From: Deltaproteobacteria bacterium
GTDB taxonomy: Bacteria; Myxococcota_A; UBA9160; UBA4427
Direction: 5' to 3'
DNA: 51,118 bases
NCBI GenBank assembly: GCA_029261855.1
Contig: JAJDAN010000084.1
Location: 1 to 51,118, forward strand
Position 1 is the first letter of the stretch; each line of letters opens with the position of its first letter. The notes under the pieces were generated by a model. That model did no database searches. It saw only the letters and a list, made by a program, of their open reading frames with translations, and was not told where the DNA came from. This document shows positions 50,995 through 51,118 of the stretch, one piece after another. The position numbers and the translations under genes are program-made.

Positions 50995-51118
50995 GGACGT
51001 TAGACACCGCGATCCCTCCGAAGCCGGCTCAAGGGTGCCTGACCTTTGAGTGCGCTGTGGGGTCGTTGTTCGTTGTAGGAGCGTAGCCACTTGGGCAGGG
51101 CTTTGGCTCGCTGGTTGG
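50959..51118 (-). mobile_element. End of an IS481-like insertion sequence (continues off window)
   Basis: The transposase C-terminus occupies 51000-51118. About 40 bases beyond its stop, TGTGGCC at 50959-50965 could be the outer edge of the terminal inverted repeat, since IS481-type ends usually begin TGT. The other end, the inverted-repeat match and the target duplication cannot be seen here, so the boundary is provisional. Confidence 0.6.
51000..51118 (-). CDS. IS481/IS3-like transposase, C-terminal fragment
   Basis: The last 39 codons of a DDE transposase whose start lies beyond the right edge. The frame reads A-L-P-K-W-L-R-S-Y-N-E-Q-R-P-H-S-A-L, the conserved end of the integrase core in IS481 and related elements, then S-R-L-R-R-D-R-G-V and a TAA stop. 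Confidence 0.85.
   Translation of the reverse strand, partial: NQRAKALPKWLRSYNEQRPHSALKGQAPLSRLRRDRGV

Overview
The window is strongly G+C-rich, densely coding bacterial chromosome with short or overlapping gene junctions. Multihaem cytochromes, a Tat-exported [NiFe] hydrogenase, PEP-CTERM-like sorting tails, crotonases, amidohydrolase-2 proteins, a P450, a sulfatase, a sulfotransferase and TetR regulators together suggest an uncultured deltaproteobacterial lineage (Myxococcota- or Binatota-like). That placement is an impression from gene content; no rRNA or other marker is present.

Layout. (1) 92-2292: sulfotransferase and CPA1-type cation/proton antiporter. (2) 13619 down to 2374, minus strand: one long hydrogenase operon in the order hypF-hypC-hypD-hypE-crotonase-hypA-hypB-hyaA-hyaB-hyaC-hyaD-monohaem cytochrome c. 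Most junctions are ATGA overlaps or gaps of a few bases. (3) 13972-20750: a multihaem electron-transfer block. On the plus strand are a NapC/CymA-like tetrahaem quinol dehydrogenase and a seven- to eight-haem periplasmic cytochrome. On the minus strand are an OmcA/MtrC-like decahaem protein, an MtrA-like decahaem protein and an MtrB/PioB-like beta-barrel. Together with the hydrogenase this looks like a route from H2 through quinone and periplasm to the cell surface, or the reverse. (4) 21096-22422: PhoX/DUF839-like Tat protein broken by a frameshift. (5) 22640-27609: SET-domain protein, GNAT-nitrilase fusion, AmpG-like transporter and a second MFS transporter. (6) 27638-29548: DHH-like domain fused to a CPBP-like membrane domain. 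(7) 29788-34433: two amidohydrolase-2 proteins flanking a TetR regulator, then a P450 and a GFA-like protein. (8) 34484-38120: a large exported beta-propeller/dihaem/thrombospondin-3 protein and a small partner. (9) 38355-42554: cation-chloride-cotransporter-like permease, DarP and a RIO kinase. (10) 42713-46088: sulfatase, a selenoprotein of the glycine/sarcosine/betaine reductase B family, and an enoyl-CoA hydratase. (11) 46235-51118: orphan histidine kinase, citrate synthase, a tandem-TetR regulator, and the end of an IS481-like element running off the right edge.

Two observations stand out. First, the gene at 44456-45262 contains an in-frame UGA inside a U-P-V-C-H-Q-T motif. A perfect 7-bp hairpin with a GU-containing loop lies 10 bases further on, so this is very probably a selenocysteine codon that ordinary gene calling would read as a stop. 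Second, the hydrogenase operon lies directly beside a complete Mtr-type conduit whose outer decahaem protein carries a PEP-CTERM-like tail instead of a lipobox, an unusual way to fix a terminal reductase at the surface. No tRNA, rRNA or CRISPR array was recognised.
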